In this document: in pieces, positions 17,351 through 29,700 of the stretch
Numbering within the stretch: the stretch's first letter is position 1
How the letters are laid out: each line of letters begins with the position of its first letter
Origin: Nocardia rhizosphaerihabitans
GTDB lineage: Bacteria > Actinomycetota > Actinomycetes > Mycobacteriales > Mycobacteriaceae
Length of the DNA stretch: 64,000 nucleotides
NCBI RefSeq assembly: GCF_014646295.1
Contig: NZ_BMNE01000002.1
Span: forward strand, 312,595-376,594
Reading direction: 5' to 3'
Made by a program: the position numbers and the translations under genes
Notes under the pieces: model-generated
The model's database searches: none
What the model was told of the DNA's origin: nothing
Seen by the model: only the letters and a program-made list of their open reading frames with translations

Positions 17351-18811
17351 GTGACCAGCACTCTCGTCGTCGGGGCCGGGTCGGCCGGGTGCGTGCTCGC
17401 GGCCCGGCTCAGCGCCGACCCGGCGCACACGGTCCGGGTGCTGGAAGCGGGACCGGTCTGGGCGTCGGCTGTCGAGATGCCTGCCCACCTGCTCGATCCG
17501 GGGCATCTTCCGGTCGGCCCGGATTCCGGTGTGGTGTGGCGGTACCCGGGAAATATCGTGCGGGGCAAGCTGATCGGCGGGTCGGGCGCGATCAACGGCA
17601 GCTACTTCGTCCGCCCGACCGCCGCCGACTTCGCGGCGTGGAGCGCGGCGGCCGACAGCGCACGCTGGTCGTTCGACGCGGTGCTGCCGCTGCTCGCCGA
17701 GCTGGAATCCGATCGGGATTTCGGTTCCGCGCCCGGACACGGCGCACGCGGCCCGATCCCGGTCCAGCGCACCGCCGATCCCGCTCCGGTCAGCAGGGAG
17801 TTCGCCGACCGCTGCGCGGCACTGGGCTTCGCCGAAATCGCCGATCTCAACGCCGTCCCCGCGAGTTCGACCGCCGGCGGGGACCCTGGCCGGCCGCCGG
17901 ATACGGGCGCGGGCAGGCCGGCATCGCTTGGTGCCGACGGTTTCGGGCGAGTACCGCTGGCGGTGGCGGGTGGCCGCCGCGCCGGACCCGCGCTCACCCA
18001 TCTCTATTCCGCGCTCACCCGGCCCAACCTGGATGTCACCGGCGGGACAACGGTGACCCGGCTGCTGCTGCGCGGCTCGCGAGTCATCGGTGCGGAGTGG
18101 GCGCGTGGGCGCGAGCGCGGAACGACCTTCGCCGATCGGGTGATCGTCTGCGCGGGCGCCATCGAGTCGGCGGCGCTGCTGATCCGCTCCGGGATCGGCC
18201 CCGAGTCGCAGCTGCGCTCGCTCGGTATTCCGGTCGTGCTGCCCGCGCCGGTCGGCGCCTGGTGCACCGATCATCCGGAGATCGGCATCGAGTACCGGGG
18301 ACCGGTGCCGGAGTCGACGACGGTCGCCCTCGAATACGTCCTGGAGCTCGACGATCTCGAGCTGCGCCCGTATACCCCTATGTTCACGCCGGGCCTGCGC
18401 AGGCTCGGGGTCGCGCTGATGTCGCCGGAGGCGACCGGCGAACTGACGCTCGGCTCGGCAGACCCGGCTGTCCCGGCCCGTATCGACCAGGGCTATCTGC
18501 GCAGCGCCCGCGATCGCGACCGGCTGCGCGCCGGGATCGACGTCGCGGCACAGGTGCTCGGCCTGCCACTCGGCACCGTCGACGACACCTGGCTACGCAC
18601 GTATCTGGGGACGTCCCAGCATCTTTCGGGTACCTGCCGGATGGGTCCCGTCGGTGACCCGCGCGCCGTCGTCGACGAGTGCGGCCGGGTACACGGCATC
18701 GAGGGCCTCACGGTCGCCGATCTGTCCGTCGTACCGGTGCCACTGCACCGTGGTCCGCAGGCCGCGGTAGTGCTGCTTGCGGCACTGATAGCCGATCTCT
18801 ATGCGGTGTGA
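17351..18811 (+). CDS. mftG: Mycofactocin-associated GMC oxidoreductase MftG
   Basis: This 486-residue GMC-family flavoprotein starts with the FAD fold TLVVGAGSAGCVLAARLSAD, carries GNIVRGKLIGGSGAINGSYF, and ends with the active-site region HLSGTCRMG and a final GPQAAVVLLAALIADLY. In mycobacteria MftG re-oxidises mycofactocinol and passes the electrons towards the respiratory chain, enabling alcohol use. The GTG at 17351 lies ten bases after the mftF stop, and the nucleotide fold begins within four residues of it. The middle region contains a Pro/Gly-rich stretch near residues 175-200. Confidence 0.92.
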   Translation: MTSTLVVGAGSAGCVLAARLSADPAHTVRVLEAGPVWASAVEMPAHLLDPGHLPVGPDSGVVWRYPGNIVRGKLIGGSGAINGSYFVRPTAADFAAWSAAADSARWSFDAVLPLLAELESDRDFGSAPGHGARGPIPVQRTADPAPVSREFADRCAALGFAEIADLNAVPASSTAGGDPGRPPDTGAGRPASLGADGFGRVPLAVAGGRRAGPALTHLYSALTRPNLDVTGGTTVTRLLLRGSRVIGAEWARGRERGTTFADRVIVCAGAIESAALLIRSGIGPESQLRSLGIPVVLPAPVGAWCTDHPEIGIEYRGPVPESTTVALEYVLELDDLELRPYTPMFTPGLRRLGVALMSPEATGELTLGSADPAVPARIDQGYLRSARDRDRLRAGIDVAAQVLGLPLGTVDDTWLRTYLGTSQHLSGTCRMGPVGDPRAVVDECGRVHGIEGLTVADLSVVPVPLHRGPQAAVVLLAALIADLYAV

Positions 18812-18854
18812 CGAAGTGACATTTGCTACCACAATGTGACCTGCGGGACAAACC

Positions 18855-18870
18855 CACACTTCTGGCGAAG
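18855..18870 (+). promoter_or_regulatory. Shared 16-nt word upstream of the GAF regulator gene
   Basis: CACACTTCTGGCGAAG differs by one base from CACACATCTGGCGAAG at 20320-20335, upstream of the NRPS. It lies about 47 bp before the regulator ATG. It is a candidate binding site for autoregulation. Confidence 0.5.
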
Positions 18871-18916
18871 CGGCTGATAACTGACCGGTACAGTTTGTAG
18901 CGGGAAAGAAAGGCAA

Positions 18917-20293
18917 ATGGTCAGCAATCTCGCAGGTGGGCGGCCCCCACGGCAGGCGGCGGAGTCGGGCGCACAGCTCGGAGCTCTGGAAGCCTATGCC
19001 GCACAGGCCCATGGTTTTCTCAGTGCCGGTGGTGAACAGCTGACCCAGCTGGCCGGCCTGCTGCGTCCGCTCGTACTCGAATCCTGGCTACGCAGTGTGC
19101 GTGGCGGAATCGATCCGACGGACGTTCTCGACGGACGCGGTCTTCGCGGTGCCGATCTGGTGCGTTACCGGGATGCTCATCCCATCGCCGCACTGATGCC
19201 ACTGATCGACAAACTGCTGGTCCAGGACGCGGCGCGCGCCGGACTGATCGTGACGGTCGCCGACCAGTTCGGCCGGGTGCTGTCGGTACACGGCCATCCC
19301 GAGCAGGTCGCCGCCGCCGCCGAGATCGGCGTGCGCGAGGGCGACGATCTCAGCGAACGCCGGATCGGCACGAACGCGGTCGGTCTCGTCGTCCGCACCG
19401 GCCGGGCGACCTGGATCCACGGACCCGAACATTTCCTCCATCGCATGCACCAGATCACCGGCGCGGCGGCGCCGGTGCACGAGCCGGACGGCCGGTTGAT
19501 CGGCGTGCTGATGATTGCCGGCGGGATGCGGGTGGCCAAGCCCGAGATCCTCGCTCTGGTGAAAGCGGCGGCCACGGCGGCCGAGATGGATCTCGTTCTC
19601 CGGGCGATGCGCGCGGGCCGCGGCGGGGCGGCCGCGGAGCCGCAACGCACCGGCGACGCGGGCGCCGACGCGGGACCGGCCCGGCTCGGGCTCGATGTGC
19701 TCGGCCTCGGTCAGCCACAGCTGAGCGTGGCGGGGGAGCGGGTGCCGCTCTCGCAACGCCATGCCGAGATCCTGCTCCTGCTGACCGAGCATCCCGAAGG
19801 ACTGGGCGCCGATCATCTGGCGCTGCTGCTCGACGACACCGATCTGGACAACGGCACGATCCGCGCGGCGATGTCGCGCTTGCGGTCGGTGGTCGGCGCG
19901 ACGGTCGTCGGATCGCGTCCATACCGTCTCCGGGTGCATGTCGCAACCGATGTGGAGGCGCTGCGGGCCGCACTCGACTCCGGTGATATCGAATCCGCAT
20001 TGCGCTTGTACGCCGGTCCGGTGCTCCCGCGATCCTCTGCTCCCGGCATTTGTGACATCCGGGACGAGCTTCGCGTGCGGCTGCGCACCGCGGTGCTCGC
20101 TTCGGCCGATCCCGGCGTGCTGCGCCGGTGGACAGCGGGTCCGGAAGGCCGTGACGACGCCGCCGCATGGGCCGCGTACCGGGCCACCGTCGACCGCGAT
20201 TCGCCACTGTATGCGCAGATCGAAGCCAAGATCCGGGTGCTCGACCGGCGCCTCGGGGCCGATGCAACGCAGATGCAACGTTTCGGCTCATAG
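18917..20293 (+). CDS. GAF-domain transcription regulator (AcoR-like sensor with winged-helix/BTAD-like C-terminus)
   Basis: This 458-residue protein has three parts. Residues 40-60 hold an SWLRS-type helix. Residues 70-195 form a GAF domain with the AcoR-family signature ERRIGTNAVGLVVRTGR and HRMHQITGAAAPVHEPDGRL. Residues 255-445 carry a winged-helix segment (RHAEILLLLTEHPEGLG, TIRAAMSRLRSVVG) followed by a helical BTAD-like region. The sigma-54 ATPase domain of true AcoR is absent, as usual in actinobacteria. GAF regulators of this kind often control alcohol or aldehyde metabolism, which suits the neighbouring mycofactocin genes, but this gene also directly precedes the NRPS. The ATG at 18917 follows an AAAGG site. 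Confidence 0.85.
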   Translation: MVSNLAGGRPPRQAAESGAQLGALEAYAAQAHGFLSAGGEQLTQLAGLLRPLVLESWLRSVRGGIDPTDVLDGRGLRGADLVRYRDAHPIAALMPLIDKLLVQDAARAGLIVTVADQFGRVLSVHGHPEQVAAAAEIGVREGDDLSERRIGTNAVGLVVRTGRATWIHGPEHFLHRMHQITGAAAPVHEPDGRLIGVLMIAGGMRVAKPEILALVKAAATAAEMDLVLRAMRAGRGGAAAEPQRTGDAGADAGPARLGLDVLGLGQPQLSVAGERVPLSQRHAEILLLLTEHPEGLGADHLALLLDDTDLDNGTIRAAMSRLRSVVGATVVGSRPYRLRVHVATDVEALRAALDSGDIESALRLYAGPVLPRSSAPGICDIRDELRVRLRTAVLASADPGVLRRWTAGPEGRDDAAAWAAYRATVDRDSPLYAQIEAKIRVLDRRLGADATQMQRFGS

Positions 20294-20308
20294 TCTCCGG
20301 TTCTGAAA

Positions 20309-20353
20309 GTGTGGCAGCTCACACATCTGGCGAAGATGTGGTGTGGCACACAC
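20309..20353 (+). promoter_or_regulatory. Operator-like cluster upstream of the NRPS
   Basis: GTGTG-GCAGCT-CACAC (20309-20324) runs into the shared word CACACATCTGGCGAAG (20320-20335) and is followed by GTGTG-G-CACAC (20341-20351). The shared word also precedes the GAF regulator gene, making this the likely site for that regulator. Confidence 0.5.
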
Positions 20354-20555
20354 TGATGCCCAGGTCGTGGGCCACCCTCCGAACCGACTGGACGCTTGTT
20401 CGGTTTTTTTATCGGAAAAAGTTCCTTTTTATTAACTGACCGCCTAGTGTCTGCAATGCATGGACAGGCAGCCATGTGATGTAAGTGACAACGCCGGGGC
20501 GCGAGGTTCGAGCCGCGGCCGCGATGTTGGAGGAACGATCAACAGCTAGGCACCC

Positions 20556-20580
20556 GTGACAGACACGAACCGTCTGTCAC
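20556..20580. promoter_or_regulatory. Perfect 9-bp inverted repeat upstream of the NRPS
   Basis: GTGACAGAC and GTCTGTCAC are exact inverted copies separated by seven bases. The dyad could be a repressor operator or a leader hairpin. It lies about 180 bp before the preferred NRPS start. Confidence 0.55.
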
Positions 20581-20759
20581 GCCGACGGCCGACCGGTCGT
20601 CGATCTCGTCCACATGATCTGTCGGGGATCCTGCGCGAGTGCGGCGTCACGCCCACTGCGCTCTTGCCGAAATTCTCGGTCTCACGGAGTACTGCGGTGT
20701 CTTCGTGCTGCCCGAAAAGCGTTCGGTCTGCTGTTTTTTCGCGATTCGAGGAGGCTCTG

Positions 20760-23700
20760 GTGCACGGTACGGAGTTGGGTGGGTTCAGCGCGCGACCACA
20801 GGAAGCGGAGGCCGCGTCGGCGCCGTTCCCGCTGACCCCCGCCCAGCTGGGTGTCTGGTACGCACAACTGCTCGACCCCGATGTCCCGATCACCATCGCC
20901 CAGTACGTCGACATCACCGGCGAGCTGGATGCCGCTGTGCTGCAACAGGTCACGGCCGAGGCAGCGCACGCATACGGCTCCCCGCTGGTGCGCATCGGCG
21001 AATCCGACGGCGTCCCGTATCAGGTCGTCGACCACACCATCCCGGTCGAGACCGAGCTGCCGCTGATCGATCTGCGCCACCACGACGACCCGGTCGCCGC
21101 CGCGCACGAGTGGATGCGCGCGGAATTCGGCGCCCCGATCGACCTGCTCACCGACCGGCTGGTGGCGGGTGCGGTGCTGCGCGTCGGCGAGGCGCGCTGG
21201 TTCTGGTACCTGCGCGGACACCACATCGTGCTCGACGGCTACGGCGCCTTCACCAATTCCCAGCGCATCGCCGAGCTCTACACCGCACGGATGCTCGGCA
21301 CCCAGGCGCGCGAGGTCGTGCCGGGTGACCTGGCCGAACTCGTCGAGGGCGAACAGCGCTACCGCGAGAGCACCCGGTTCGCCGGCGACCGCGAGCACTG
21401 GGCGCAGCGCATCGCGGGCCTGGACAGCCCGACCGGGCTCGACACCCGCACCGCTCCGCGCGCCGCGATCAACCTGGTGACCGGCGGCCGCCTGTCGGAG
21501 AAGCTGGTCGATCGGCTGGAAACCATTGCCGCCACCGATGATTCGACGATCTCGGCGGTGCTGCTCGCCGCCTTCGCCGCCTACCTCGGCCGGCTCACCG
21601 ACCGCCCGGACGCGGTGCTGAGCCTGCCCGTCACCGCCCGCACCACCGCGGTGATGCGCCGCTCGGCGGGCATGCTGTCCAATATCGTGCCGCTGCGCCT
21701 GCCCACCGGCGCCGCGGGTTCCACCACCACGTGGGGTGAGCTGCTGCGCGCCGCGCGGGTGGAGGTGGCCGGTGCGCTGCGGCATCAGCGCTACCGCGCC
21801 GAGGACATCCGCCGTGACGCCGAGGACGACGGCCGCCCCGCCCGGCGTGCGCTGTTCGGCCCGCTCGCCAATTTCATGCTCTTCCGCAGCGACCTCACCC
21901 TGGGCACCACCACCGGCCGCTACCGGGTGCTGTCCACCGGCCCGATCGAGGACCTGAGCCTCAATGTCTACTACGGTGACCGCGATCGCGTGCATGTCGA
22001 CTTCGAGGCCAACCCCAACCTCTACGACGCCGACACCCTGGCCCGCCACCACAGCCGGTTCCTCGGTTTCCTCGACCGCCTCTCGGCCGCCGACCTGGAG
22101 ACCTCGATCGCCGCCGTCGAAGTGGCGACCGAGCTGGAGCTGGAGGTCAGCACCAAGATCTGGAACGCGACCACCTTCGACGTCGAGGCCGCGCTGGCCG
22201 AGCGCTGCGTGGCCGCGGCGACGCTGCCCGCGCTGTTCGAGGCCCAGGTCGCCCGTACGCCCGACGCCGTCGCGGTGCGGATGGCGGGCGACGACGACGC
22301 GACGATGACCTACCGCGAGCTGGCGCAGCGGGTCAACCGGCTGGCCCGGCGGTTGCGCGCCGACGGCATCGGCCCGGAATCACTGGTGGCGCTGAGCATT
22401 CGGCGTTCGCCCGATCTGGTCGTCGCGATGTACGCGGTGCTCGCCGCGGGCGCGGCCTACGTGCCGATCGACCCGGATCATCCGGCCGAGCGCATCGCGC
22501 ACATCCTCGGCACCGCCGCACCGGCCGCCGTCCTGACCACCACCCGTGACGGTGCGCCCGGCGCCGACGCGCTGCCCGTGCTCGCCGTGGACGCCCTCGA
22601 TCTCACCGGCTACGCCGACACCCCGTTGACCGACGCCGAGCGCACCGCCCCGCTGCGTCCCGGTCATCCCGCGTACGTCATCTTCACCTCCGGCTCCACC
22701 GGCCTGCCCAAGGGTGTCGCGGTCGAGCACGCCGCGATCGTCAACCGGCTGGTGTGGATGCAGCACACCTACCGGCTGCACGGCATCGACGTGGTGTTGC
22801 AGAAGACCCCGATGACGTTCGACGTCTCGGTGTGGGAGTTCTTCTGGCCCTTGCAGATCGGTGCGACGCTGCTGCTCGCCGAGCCGGACGGGCACCGCGA
22901 TCCGGGATACCTGCGCCGGGTTGTCGCCGAACACGGCGTCACGGTCGCACATTTCGTACCATCGATGCTGGAAGCCTTTCTCGCCCAGCAGGAGATCGCC
23001 GAGCGCACGTCGCTGCGACTGGTCTTCGCCTCCGGCGAGGCACTGCCCGCTGCACTGGCGCAGCGGCTGCGGCTGCTCACCGGAGCGCGGCTGCACAATC
23101 TCTACGGGCCGACCGAGGCCGCTGTCGATGTCACCTTCCACGAGGTGAACGACGCCGACCGGGTCACGGTGCCGATCGGCGCGCCGGTGTTCAACACCCG
23201 GCTCCATGTTCTCGACTCGCGGCTGCGGCCGGTACCGGTCGGGGCTCCGGGTGAGCTGTATCTGTCGGGGGTACAGCTCGCCCGGGGTTATGTCGGACGT
23301 CCCGAGCTCACCTCGGGCCGCTTCGTCGCCGACCTGACCGCGCCGGGTGCGCGCATGTACCGCACCGGTGACCTGGTGCGCTGGACGACCAACGGTGAAC
23401 TGGAATACCTGGGCCGCACCGATTTCCAGGTGAAGCTGCGCGGTCTGCGGATCGAGCTCGGCGAGATCGAGGCCGTGCTGGAAGCCGTCGAGGGCGCGGT
23501 GCGCGCGGTCGTCGTCGTCCGCAGCGATGCCGGTGTCGGTGAACAGCTCGTCGCCTATGTCGTGGAGGCCGAGCCGGGCACGGTCGCGGTAGAGCAGCTG
23601 CGGGAGGCGGCGCTGCGCGCGCTGCCCGGGTACATGGTGCCCGCCGCGTTCGTGCTGCTCGACACCCTGCCGGTGAACGCCTCCGGCAAATTGGATCGCA

Positions 23701-26700
23701 AGGCGCTGCCGGCGCCCGCCCGCACTGTTGTCGCTTACGCCGAGCCGGTCGGCCCGGTCGAGCAGACGGTGTCCAGGGTGTTCGGCGAAGTCCTCGGGCT
23801 CGACCGGATCGGCCGCGACGACGACTTCTTCGCTCTCGGCGGCAACAGCCTGGTCGCGACCCAGGTGGCGGCCCGGCTCGGCGCCGACCTCGGCTGCAGG
23901 CTCGGGGTGCGCGATCTGTTCGGCGCGACCACCCCCGCCCGGCTGGCCGCCGCGATCGCCGAGCGCACCGATGCCGGGATCTCGGCCCAGCTGCCGGTGC
24001 TCGCGGCGCGTCCGCGTCCGGAGCTGATCCCGCTCTCGCCCGCGCAGCAGCGGATCTGGTTCCTCAATCGGTTCGATCCGACGGCGCCCGGCTACAACAT
24101 GCCGTTCGTGGTCCGGCTGCGCGGCACCGCGAATCTGTCCGCGCTCGTCGACGCCCTGACCGCCGTCGTCGAACGGCACGAGGCGCTGCGCACCGTGTTC
24201 CCCGCGGTGGACGCGCCCGGTGGCGAGGTGGCCGAGCAGGTCGTGTGCGACGCCGGGATCGTGCGGATCGGGGAGCCGACCACGGTCACCGCGGCCGACC
24301 TGGACGCCGAGCTCGCCCGATTCGCTTGCGCCGGTTTCGATCTCGAACGCGAGGCGCCGTTCCGCGCGCACCTCTTCGTCGTCGCGGAGGAACCGTACGA
24401 GTGCGCGCTGGCGGTCGTCCTGCATCACATCGCGGCCGACGGTGTTTCGCTGCAGGTGCTGGTCCGCGATGTGCTCACCGCCTATCAGGCCGCTACCGCG
24501 GGCATCGAGCCCGGCTGGGCGCCGTTGAGCGTGCAGTACGCCGACTACGCGCTGTGGCAGCGGGAACTGCTCGGCGCGGAAGCCGATCCGCAGTCACTGG
24601 CCTCGCGCGAAATCGCCTTCTGGGAACGGACTCTGGCGGGTCTGCCCGACCAGCTGGAACTCCCGTTCGCGCGGCCGCGTCCGGTCGAGTCGAGCATGCG
24701 CGGCGCCCGGACCGGCTTCACCATCGGCGCCGGCCTGCACCGGCAGCTGGCCGGGCTGGCCAACCAGGCGGGCGCGTCGCTGTTCATGGTGCTGCACACG
24801 GCGCTGGCGGTGCTGCTGGCCCGGCTCGGCGGCACCACCGACATCGCGATCGGCACCGGCGTCGCCGGCCGCGGCGACCGGGCCATCGACGATCTGATCG
24901 GCATGTTCGTCAACACCCTCGTGCTGCGCACCGAGGTCGACCCGGCCGCGAGCTTCACCGCGGCACTGGAACACACCCGCGAGACCGACCTGGCCGCCTT
25001 CGCGCACGCCACCGTCCCGTTCGACCGGCTGGTCGACGTGGTGAACCCGGCCCGTTCGCAGTCTCGGCACCCGCTGTTCCAGGTGGCGCTGAACTTCCAG
25101 GCTGTACTCGACACCAGCTTCGAACTCGGCGGCACCCCGGTGTCGGTGCACGAGATCGAACTCGACATCACCAAGTTCGACCTGCAGATCACCCTCGCCG
25201 AAAGACACGGCGCCGCGGGCGAACCCGCGGGCATCGAGGCGGTCACCCTCTACGCCACCGACCTGTTCGACGAGGCCGAGATCGTCGACCTCGGTGCGCG
25301 TTTCGTGCGTCTGCTCACCGCGGCCGTCGCCGGGCCCGAGACGCCGGTCGGCGATCTGCCGCTGCTGTCGGCGACCGAACAGGCCCGTCTCACCGGTATG
25401 CGCGGCGCACCCGTCACCGCCACCGGTCTGCTCCCCGACCTCCTCGCCGCCGCCGTCGCTGCCGACCAGGATCGGATCGCGGTCACCGATGGCGACCGCG
25501 GCCTCACCTACCGGGAGCTCGACCGGGCTTCCTCGCGGCTGGCGCGGGTGCTCATCGACGGCGGCGTCGGCCCCGATGACATTGTCGCGGTGGGTATTCC
25601 GCGCTCGATCGAGTCTGTGCTGGCTGTCTGGGCGATCGCCAAAGCCGGTGCTGCCTGGCTGCCGGTCGACCCGAGCTACCCGCTCGATCGGATCACCCAT
25701 ATGGTGACCGATTCCGGTGCGCGAGTGGGTCTTACGGTGTCGGACGCCCAGGCCGCGCTGCCCGGCCCGACCGACTGGCTGGTGCTCGACGAACTGAAGC
25801 TGATGGCCGACTGCGCCGCCCGCTCCAGCGATCCGGTCACCGACGCCGACCGGGTGCGCCCGCTGCGCGCCCAGCACCTGGCCTATGTCATCTACACCTC
25901 CGGTTCCACCGGCCTGCCCAAGGGCGTGCTGGTGACCCAGGCCGGTATCGCCGGGTTCGCCGCCGAGGAGACCGACCGCATGTTCGGCACCCCCGACGCG
26001 CGGGTGCTGCAAGTCGGCTCGCCCTCGTTCGACATCTCCGTGATGGAGCTGCTGCTCGCGGTGAACTCCGCCGCCACCCTGGTGATCGCGCCGATGGGCC
26101 GCCACGTGGGCGCCGACCTGGCGCAGCTGCTGGCCGAGGAGCGGGTCACCCACGCCCTGATGACCCCGTCGGGCCTGGCGGTGCTCGATCCCGCACAGCT
26201 CGACGACCTGCGCATGGTGATGGTCGGCGGCGAGGCCTGCCCGCCCGACCTGGTCGCCCGCTGGACCGAGGGCGCCGTGCCCCGCGCGTTCGTCAACGCC
26301 TACGGCCCGTCCGAGACGACGGTCGCCACCAATATCAGCGCCCCGCTGTCCGCGCACGCGCCACTGACCCTCGGCACCCCACTGCGCGGCATCGCCCAGT
26401 GGGTCCTCGACGACCGGTTGCAGCCCGTCCCCGCCGGCGTGCCAGGCGAGCTGTACGTCGCAGGCGCCCAGGTTGCCCGCGGCTACCGCGGCCGCGCCGC
26501 CCTCACCGCAGGCCGCTTCGTCGCCTGCCCGTGGGAGCCGGGCGCACGCATGTATCGCACCGGCGACCTGGTCCGCTGGACCGCGGAAGGCACCCTCGAA
26601 TACCTGGGCCGCAACGACGACCAGGTGAAGCTCCGCGGCTTCCGCATCGAACTGGGCGAGATCGAGTCCGCCCTGCTCGCCCAGCCGTCGGTGCGTCAGG

Positions 26701-29700
26701 CTGTTGTCCTCGTGCGCGCCGACGCGCACCGCGGTGACCAGCTGGTCGCGTACTTGGTGCCGGCCAACGCCGACTCCGCCGTACAGCGCGGCGTCGCTGA
26801 AGTGCGAGAAGCCGTCGGGTTCACCGGAATCGACGTCGATCAGAACGCTGTTGTGTCGCGCGAGGTTGTGCCGCCGATCGAGGTCGATGTCGCGGCGATC
26901 GAGGCGGTCCTGCGTGGCTCGCTCGCCGCGCACATGGTCCCTTCCGCGTTCGTCGTGGTCGACGCGCTGCCGCTCACCCCGAATGGCAAGCTCGACCGCC
27001 GTGCGCTGCCGGAGCCGGTGTTCGCCGCTCGTGCGTTCCGGGCGCCCGCCGCGGGTGCCGAGACCGTGGTGGCGCGGGTGTTCGGCGAGGTGCTCGGGGT
27101 CGAGCGGGTCGGCGCCGACGACGATTTCTTCGCGCTCGGCGGCAACTCGCTGGTCGCCACCCAGGTGGTCGCGCGCCTCGGGGCCGCGCTCGGTGTGACG
27201 GTGTCGCTGAAGGTGCTGTTCGAGGCGTCGACGGTCACCGCACTCGCGGCCCGCCTCGGCACGGGCGAGACGGCTGAGATCCGTGTGCCGCTGGTGGCGG
27301 GGGAACGGCCGCAACGGATTCCGCTGTCCTACGCGCAGCAGCGCATGTGGTTCCTCAACCAGTTCGACGCGGATTCGGTGGCCGACAATATCGCCGCCGC
27401 CATCCGGCTGACCGGCACGCTCGACCACGCCGCCATGACCGCCGCGGTCGCCGCGGTGTTCGCCCGCCACGAGGCGCTGCGCACCCGCTACCCGTCCGTC
27501 GACGGCATCCCCTTCCAGCAGGTGCTCGCCGCCGAGCAGCTGACGATCACGCTCGAGCCCGAAGCCGTCGCCCCGGCCACGCTCGGTGACCGGATCCGCG
27601 CCGTCGCCGCGGTGCCCTTCGCGGTCGACCAGGAACCGCCGGTGCGCCTGCATCTGCTGCGCACCGCGCCCGACGAGCACGTCCTGGTCCTGGTGCTGCA
27701 CCACATCGCCGCCGACGGCTGGTCGGTCGCCCCGCTCACCCGTGACGTGATGGTGGCCTACGCCGCCCACCTCGCGGGCACCGCACCGCGATGGACCCCG
27801 CTGCCGGTGCAGTACGCCGACTTCGCCCTGTGGCAGCGCGCCGCGCTCGGCGCCGAGGACGACCCCGATTCGCCGATGGCGCGCCAGATCGGTTTCTGGA
27901 CAACCGAACTCGCTGATCTGCCCGATCTGCTCGCCCTGCCCGCCGATCGTCCGCGCCCCGCGGTCGCCTCGGGCCGCGGCGCTCGCCACACCTTCGCCGT
28001 GCCCGCCGCGATCACCGATCGGCTGCGCGCGCTCGCCGCCGACACCCAGGCGTCGCTGTTCATGGTGCTGCACGCCGCTTTCGCCGCCACCCTGGCGAAA
28101 CTGTCCGGACAGCAGGACATTTCGATCGGCACCCCCGTGGCGGGCCGCGGCGACCAGGCACTCGACGAGCTCGTCGGCATGTTCGTCAACACCCTCGTAC
28201 TGCGCACCCAGGTCCGGCCCGCCGCCACTTTCGCCGAACTCGTCGGCACCGTCCGCGACGGCGACCTGCGCGCCCTGGCCAACACCGACGTCACCTTCGA
28301 CCGGCTGGTCGAAGCGCTCAACCCCGAGCGTTCCACCGCCAGGCACCCGCTGTTCCAGGTGATGCTCGACTTCCAGAACAACACCCGGACCGAACTCGAA
28401 CTGGCAGGCCTCACCGCCTCGGAAATCGAGATCGACACCTACACAGCCAAATTCGACCTGCAGCTGACCCTGCGCGAGACCGCCGACGGCCTGCTCGCCC
28501 GCTTCGAGTACGCCACCGACCTGTTCGACGCGCAGACCATCACAGATTTCGGTACCCGCCTGCTGCGGGTGCTGGATACGGTGACCGCCGATCCCAGCGT
28601 CGTGATCGGCGACATCGACCTCCTCGGGGCCGCCGAACGCACCCGCATCCTCGACACCTGGAACGCCACCGAATACCCGGTCGACGAGTCCATGACGCTG
28701 GTCTCGCTGTTCGCGGCCCAGGCGGCGCGGACCCCGGGCGCGATCGCGCTGACCTGCGAAGACGAATCGCTGGCCCACCCGTCGCCCGACCACCACCCCT
28801 CATCGAGTCACGCTGTGACGCTCACCTATTCCGATTTCGCCGAGCGGGTCAACCGGCTCGCGCGCCTGCTGATCTCGATCGGGGTCCGGCCGGACCGCAC
28901 CGTGGCCATCGGCATGCACCGCTCGACCGACCTGGTCGTCGCCATCTACGCGGTGCTCGCCGCGGGCGGGGCCTACGTCCCGCTGGACCCGGAGCACCCG
29001 GCCGAACGCCTCGCCGACGTCATCGACGCGGCGGACCCGGTCTGCGTGCTCACTCGCTCGGTCGACGAACTCGACCTTTCCGCAACGACTTCGGTGCCGG
29101 TGCTCGAGTTCGAGCAGCTCGACACCGCCGACTATCCGGCCGAGCCGATCACCGATGCCGACCGCCTCACCACCCTCACCCCGGCCAATGCCGCCTACCT
29201 GATCTTCACGTCCGGCTCGACCGGCAAGCCCAAGGGCGTCGTCGTCTCGCACGCCGCGATCGTCAACCGCCTGGTGTGGATGCAGGACGCCTACCGCCTC
29301 ACCGCCGCCGACACCGTGCTGCAGAAGACCCCGGCGACCTTCGACGTCTCGGTATGGGAGTTCTTCTGGCCCTTGCAGATCGGCGCTCAGTTGGTGCTGG
29401 CCCGGCCCGGCGGGCATCGTGACCCGGCCTATCTGGCCGGCTTGATCGACCGCAGGTCCGTCACCGTCGCCCACTTCGTGCCGTCGATGCTGTCGGTGTT
29501 CGTGGCCGCACTCGAGGCGGCGAGCACCGGGAGCGGCGCCGTCGCAGGCGCAGCTTCGTCGAGTGGTCCCGCTGCGGACATGCCGGACATGGTGGCCGGA
29601 CGATGCGCTTCGCTGCGCACGGTGTTCGCCTCCGGCGAGGCGCTGCCGCCCGCGCCCGCCCAGCTGCTGCGCCGGCTGACCGGCACGGCTGTGCACAACC

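Larger units (their letters stand above)
20294..20759 (+). other. Upstream region of the NRPS operon
   Basis: These 466 bases separate the regulator gene from the NRPS. They hold two GTGTG/CACAC dyads and the shared 16-nt word (20309-20353), an unusually AT-rich block at about 20395-20445 that could contain the promoter, and a perfect dyad at 20556-20580. The frame of the NRPS stays open back to 20556, but the sequence there does not look like protein. Confidence 0.55.

Noticed and set aside
20556..20759. N-terminal extension of the NRPS to the upstream GTG
   Set aside because: The extra 68 residues have no homology, the first bases are a perfect dyad, and GTG 20760 has an ideal GGAGG site.
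24594..28796. 1,400-residue open frame on the minus strand opposite the NRPS
   Set aside because: It is a GC-bias shadow of the NRPS; its Arg/Gly/Asp/His-rich composition matches no protein family. The same applies to 29979-34124 and 34293-36083 on the minus strand.
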